In this document: in pieces, positions 62,648-64,000 of the stretch
How positions within the stretch are numbered: position 1 is the stretch's first letter
Layout: each line of letters begins with the position of its first letter
DNA from: Streptosporangium sp. NBC_01755
Lineage (GTDB): Bacteria > Actinomycetota > Actinomycetes > Streptosporangiales > Streptosporangiaceae
Length of the DNA stretch: 64,000 bases
Direction of reading: 5' to 3'
NCBI RefSeq assembly: GCF_035917995.1
Contig: NZ_CP109131.1
Location: forward strand, 6,820,001 to 6,884,000
Notes under the pieces: model-generated
Told to the model about the DNA's origin: nothing
The model's input: only the letters and a program-made list of their open reading frames with translations
The model's database searches: none
Translations under genes and position numbers: made by a program

Positions 62648-62680
62648 CCTGCCCGGGGTGGTATTCCGCCACGCGAGTGA

Positions 62681-63454
62681 TCAGGGGGAGGAGATCCGGC
62701 CCAGCGAAGAGGGGATCTTGGAGGCGGCGGCCCGGTCCAGCAGGAAGAGGGTTCGCCGGCTACCTCGGGCGCCGGCCGCGGGGACCTGCATCGTTCCCGA
62801 GTCCGACAGCGCCAGCCGCACCGCTCCGGCCTTCTCCTCACCGGCGGCGATCACCCACACGTCGCGGGCGCCCTGGATGACCGGCATCGTCAGCGAGACG
62901 CGGGTGGGCGGCGGCTTGGGCGAGCCGTGCACCGCCACCACCGGGCGGGTGTCGTACAGGGCGGGCATGCCGGGAAAGAGCGAGGCCACATGGCCGTCCG
63001 GACCCATGCCGAGCATCATGAGGTCGAACGACGGCGCCGGGCCGTGGTCCTCGGGGCGAGAGGCCCTGCGAAGCTCCTCGGCGTAGGCGTCGGCCGACTC
63101 CTCGGCGGTCATGCCCGAGTCGGGGCCGCGCATCACGTGCACCCGCTCGGGGTCGACGTCCACGTGGTCCAGCAAGGCCTTGCGGGCACCGGTCTCGTTG
63201 CGCTCGGGGTCGCCGGTCGGCAGGAAACGCTCGTCGCCCCACCAGATGTCCACCTTGCGCCAGTCGACGGCGTCCCTGGCCGGGGAGGCGGCGATCTCGG
63301 CGAGGGTGGCGAGGCCGACGGTGCCGCCGGTCAGGACCAGATGGGCCGAGCCCTTGGCGGACTGGGCGTCGATGGCGCGGATGATCACCCGGGCGGCGAC
63401 GGCCTTGGCGAGCACGTCGGCGTCGCGATGGATGATCACAGTGGGAACGCTCAC
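62681..63454 (-). CDS. pgl: 6-phosphogluconolactonase
   Basis: A 257-residue enzyme that hydrolyses 6-phosphogluconolactone in the oxidative pentose phosphate pathway. [35 protein letters not shown] and [18 protein letters not shown] are the family's phosphate-binding and active-site motifs. The GTG start follows AGAGAAG four bases upstream. It lies 55 bp after opcA on the same strand, in the conserved zwf-opcA-pgl order, separated only by a hairpin. Confidence 0.95.
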   Translation of the reverse strand: MSVPTVIIHRDADVLAKAVAARVIIRAIDAQSAKGSAHLVLTGGTVGLATLAEIAASPARDAVDWRKVDIWWGDERFLPTGDPERNETGARKALLDHVDVDPERVHVMRGPDSGMTAEESADAYAEELRRASRPEDHGPAPSFDLMMLGMGPDGHVASLFPGMPALYDTRPVVAVHGSPKPPPTRVSLTMPVIQGARDVWVIAAGEEKAGAVRLALSDSGTMQVPAAGARGSRRTLFLLDRAAASKIPSSLGRISSP

Positions 63455-63476
63455 GGAACTTCTCTTTCGAAAGGAG

Positions 63477-63502
63477 GCGCCCCGCGGCAGGCCGCGGGGC
63501 GC
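63477..63502. terminator. Hairpin between opcA and pgl
   Basis: A perfect 11-bp GC stem (63477-63487 with 63492-63502) with loop CAGG fills most of the 55-bp opcA-pgl gap. As the two genes are normally co-transcribed, it is more likely an attenuator or mRNA-stability element than a full terminator. Confidence 0.65.
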
Positions 63503-63509
63503 TCACGGC

Positions 63510-64000
63510 TCAAGACTTGCGGGTCCGGGCGAGCCGCTGGATCGCGGACGCGTAGATCTCGTCGGGGTCCAGCCGCCGCAGTTCCTCGGCGAGCAGGTCC
63601 GCCGTCGGGCGCCGGGTCAGTGCGACCCGGCGGTCCGGCTGGCCGGGGCGCGCAAGCATGGCCTGACGGCCGTCGCCCCGGGTGATGGCTATGTCGCCCT
63701 CACCCGAGACCAGCTTGACGGCGGTCAGGCCCGGCCCGGGAGAGTCGGAGACCTTCATGGACGCGCTGAGGCGATCCCCGAGCCAGGCCGCCAGCAGCAG
63801 GGCGCTGGCATGGCCGGCCGCGGCCTCCACCGTGCCCCGCTTGACCTTGCCCACCGGCTGGTCGAACGCGGCGGCCAGCAGGCTCCGCCACGTCGTCAGC
63901 CGGGTCCAGGCCAGGTCGGTGTCGCCGGGCACGTAACCGCGGGCCCGGCTGATGATCGCCTTGACCGAGTCGGGCGCGGACCGCGCGTCGACGATGCGGC
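63510..64000 (-). CDS. opcA: OpcA, glucose-6-phosphate dehydrogenase assembly protein (5' end outside the window)
   Basis: The C-terminal 163 or so residues of OpcA, an actinobacterial and cyanobacterial protein needed for assembly or allosteric activation of glucose-6-phosphate dehydrogenase (Zwf). RARGYVPGDTDLAWTRLTTW is the diagnostic segment, followed by the beta-rich tail (VALTRRPTADLLAEELRRL). The frame is open to the window edge. zwf is expected just beyond, upstream of opcA. Confidence 0.93.
   Translation of the reverse strand, partial: RIVDARSAPDSVKAIISRARGYVPGDTDLAWTRLTTWRSLLAAAFDQPVGKVKRGTVEAAAGHASALLLAAWLGDRLSASMKVSDSPGPGLTAVKLVSGEGDIAITRGDGRQAMLARPGQPDRRVALTRRPTADLLAEELRRLDPDEIYASAIQRLARTRKS

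Overview
The window is high-GC actinomycete chromosome. Marks of this are WhiA, RbpA, SARP and XRE/HATPase regulators, frequent GTG starts and ATGA-coupled genes. Gene order and protein style suggest the Streptosporangiaceae or a near relative; that placement is inference, since no 16S or other decisive marker is present.

Two conserved housekeeping blocks bracket the window. On the left (1-8.7 kb, plus strand) are uvrC (cut by the window edge), rapZ, yvcK and whiA, then the glycolytic genes gap, pgk and tpiA, then secG and rbpA. On the right (62.7-64 kb, minus strand) are pgl and opcA of the oxidative pentose phosphate pathway. From general knowledge of actinomycete gene order, these glycolytic and pentose-phosphate blocks often lie close together, so the roughly 54 kb between them is probably accessory DNA. 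Gene fragments mark parts of its borders: a frameshifted membrane protein and a MITE-like inverted repeat after whiA, and Clp_N and adenosine deaminase remnants before pgl.

The accessory DNA runs as follows. (1) 8.9-25.2 kb: a two-gene Tc (toxin complex) locus on the minus strand, a fused TcB-TcC/RHS protein of 2349 aa followed by a TcA-like protein of 3095 aa. (2) 25.6-27.7 kb: dihydroxyacetone kinase subunits DhaL and DhaK without DhaM, and a small membrane protein. (3) 27.7-32.7 kb: a decayed zone with a broken copy of an HATPase/XRE regulator pair, an SPW-repeat membrane protein, a two-repeat CRISPR remnant beside a truncated cas6, a methyltransferase, and a comparatively AT-rich stretch. 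(4) 32.7-44.7 kb: a catabolic region with two acyl-CoA synthetases, two thiolases, a luciferase-like oxidoreductase, a carotenoid/lignostilbene-type oxygenase, a PaaN-like aldehyde dehydrogenase, a PaaI-type thioesterase and a duplicated-domain HxlR regulator. This looks like breakdown of an aromatic or isoprenoid compound through CoA thioesters. (5) 44.9-52.6 kb: a large SARP regulator, a trpB fragment, an Lrp regulator divergent from a Cys/Met-type PLP lyase, an amidohydrolase, a TetR fragment and a small secreted protein. (6) 52.7-57.4 kb: the intact HATPase/XRE pair, then an AAA ATPase and DUF4276 (TOPRIM-like) pair that resembles a split OLD/PARIS-type defence module. (7) 57.4-62 kb: a YtcJ-like amidohydrolase, a DAO-family oxidase and an ACT-GNAT fusion.

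The strongest candidates for something little described are the Tc locus, with its peptidoglycan-binding N-terminus and unidentified C-terminal payload, and the AAA-DUF4276 pair. The window is also rich in decay: about a dozen truncated genes, several small tandem repeats overlapping gene 3' ends, and a regulator pseudogene that looks partly overwritten by gene conversion from its intact paralogue 25 kb away.
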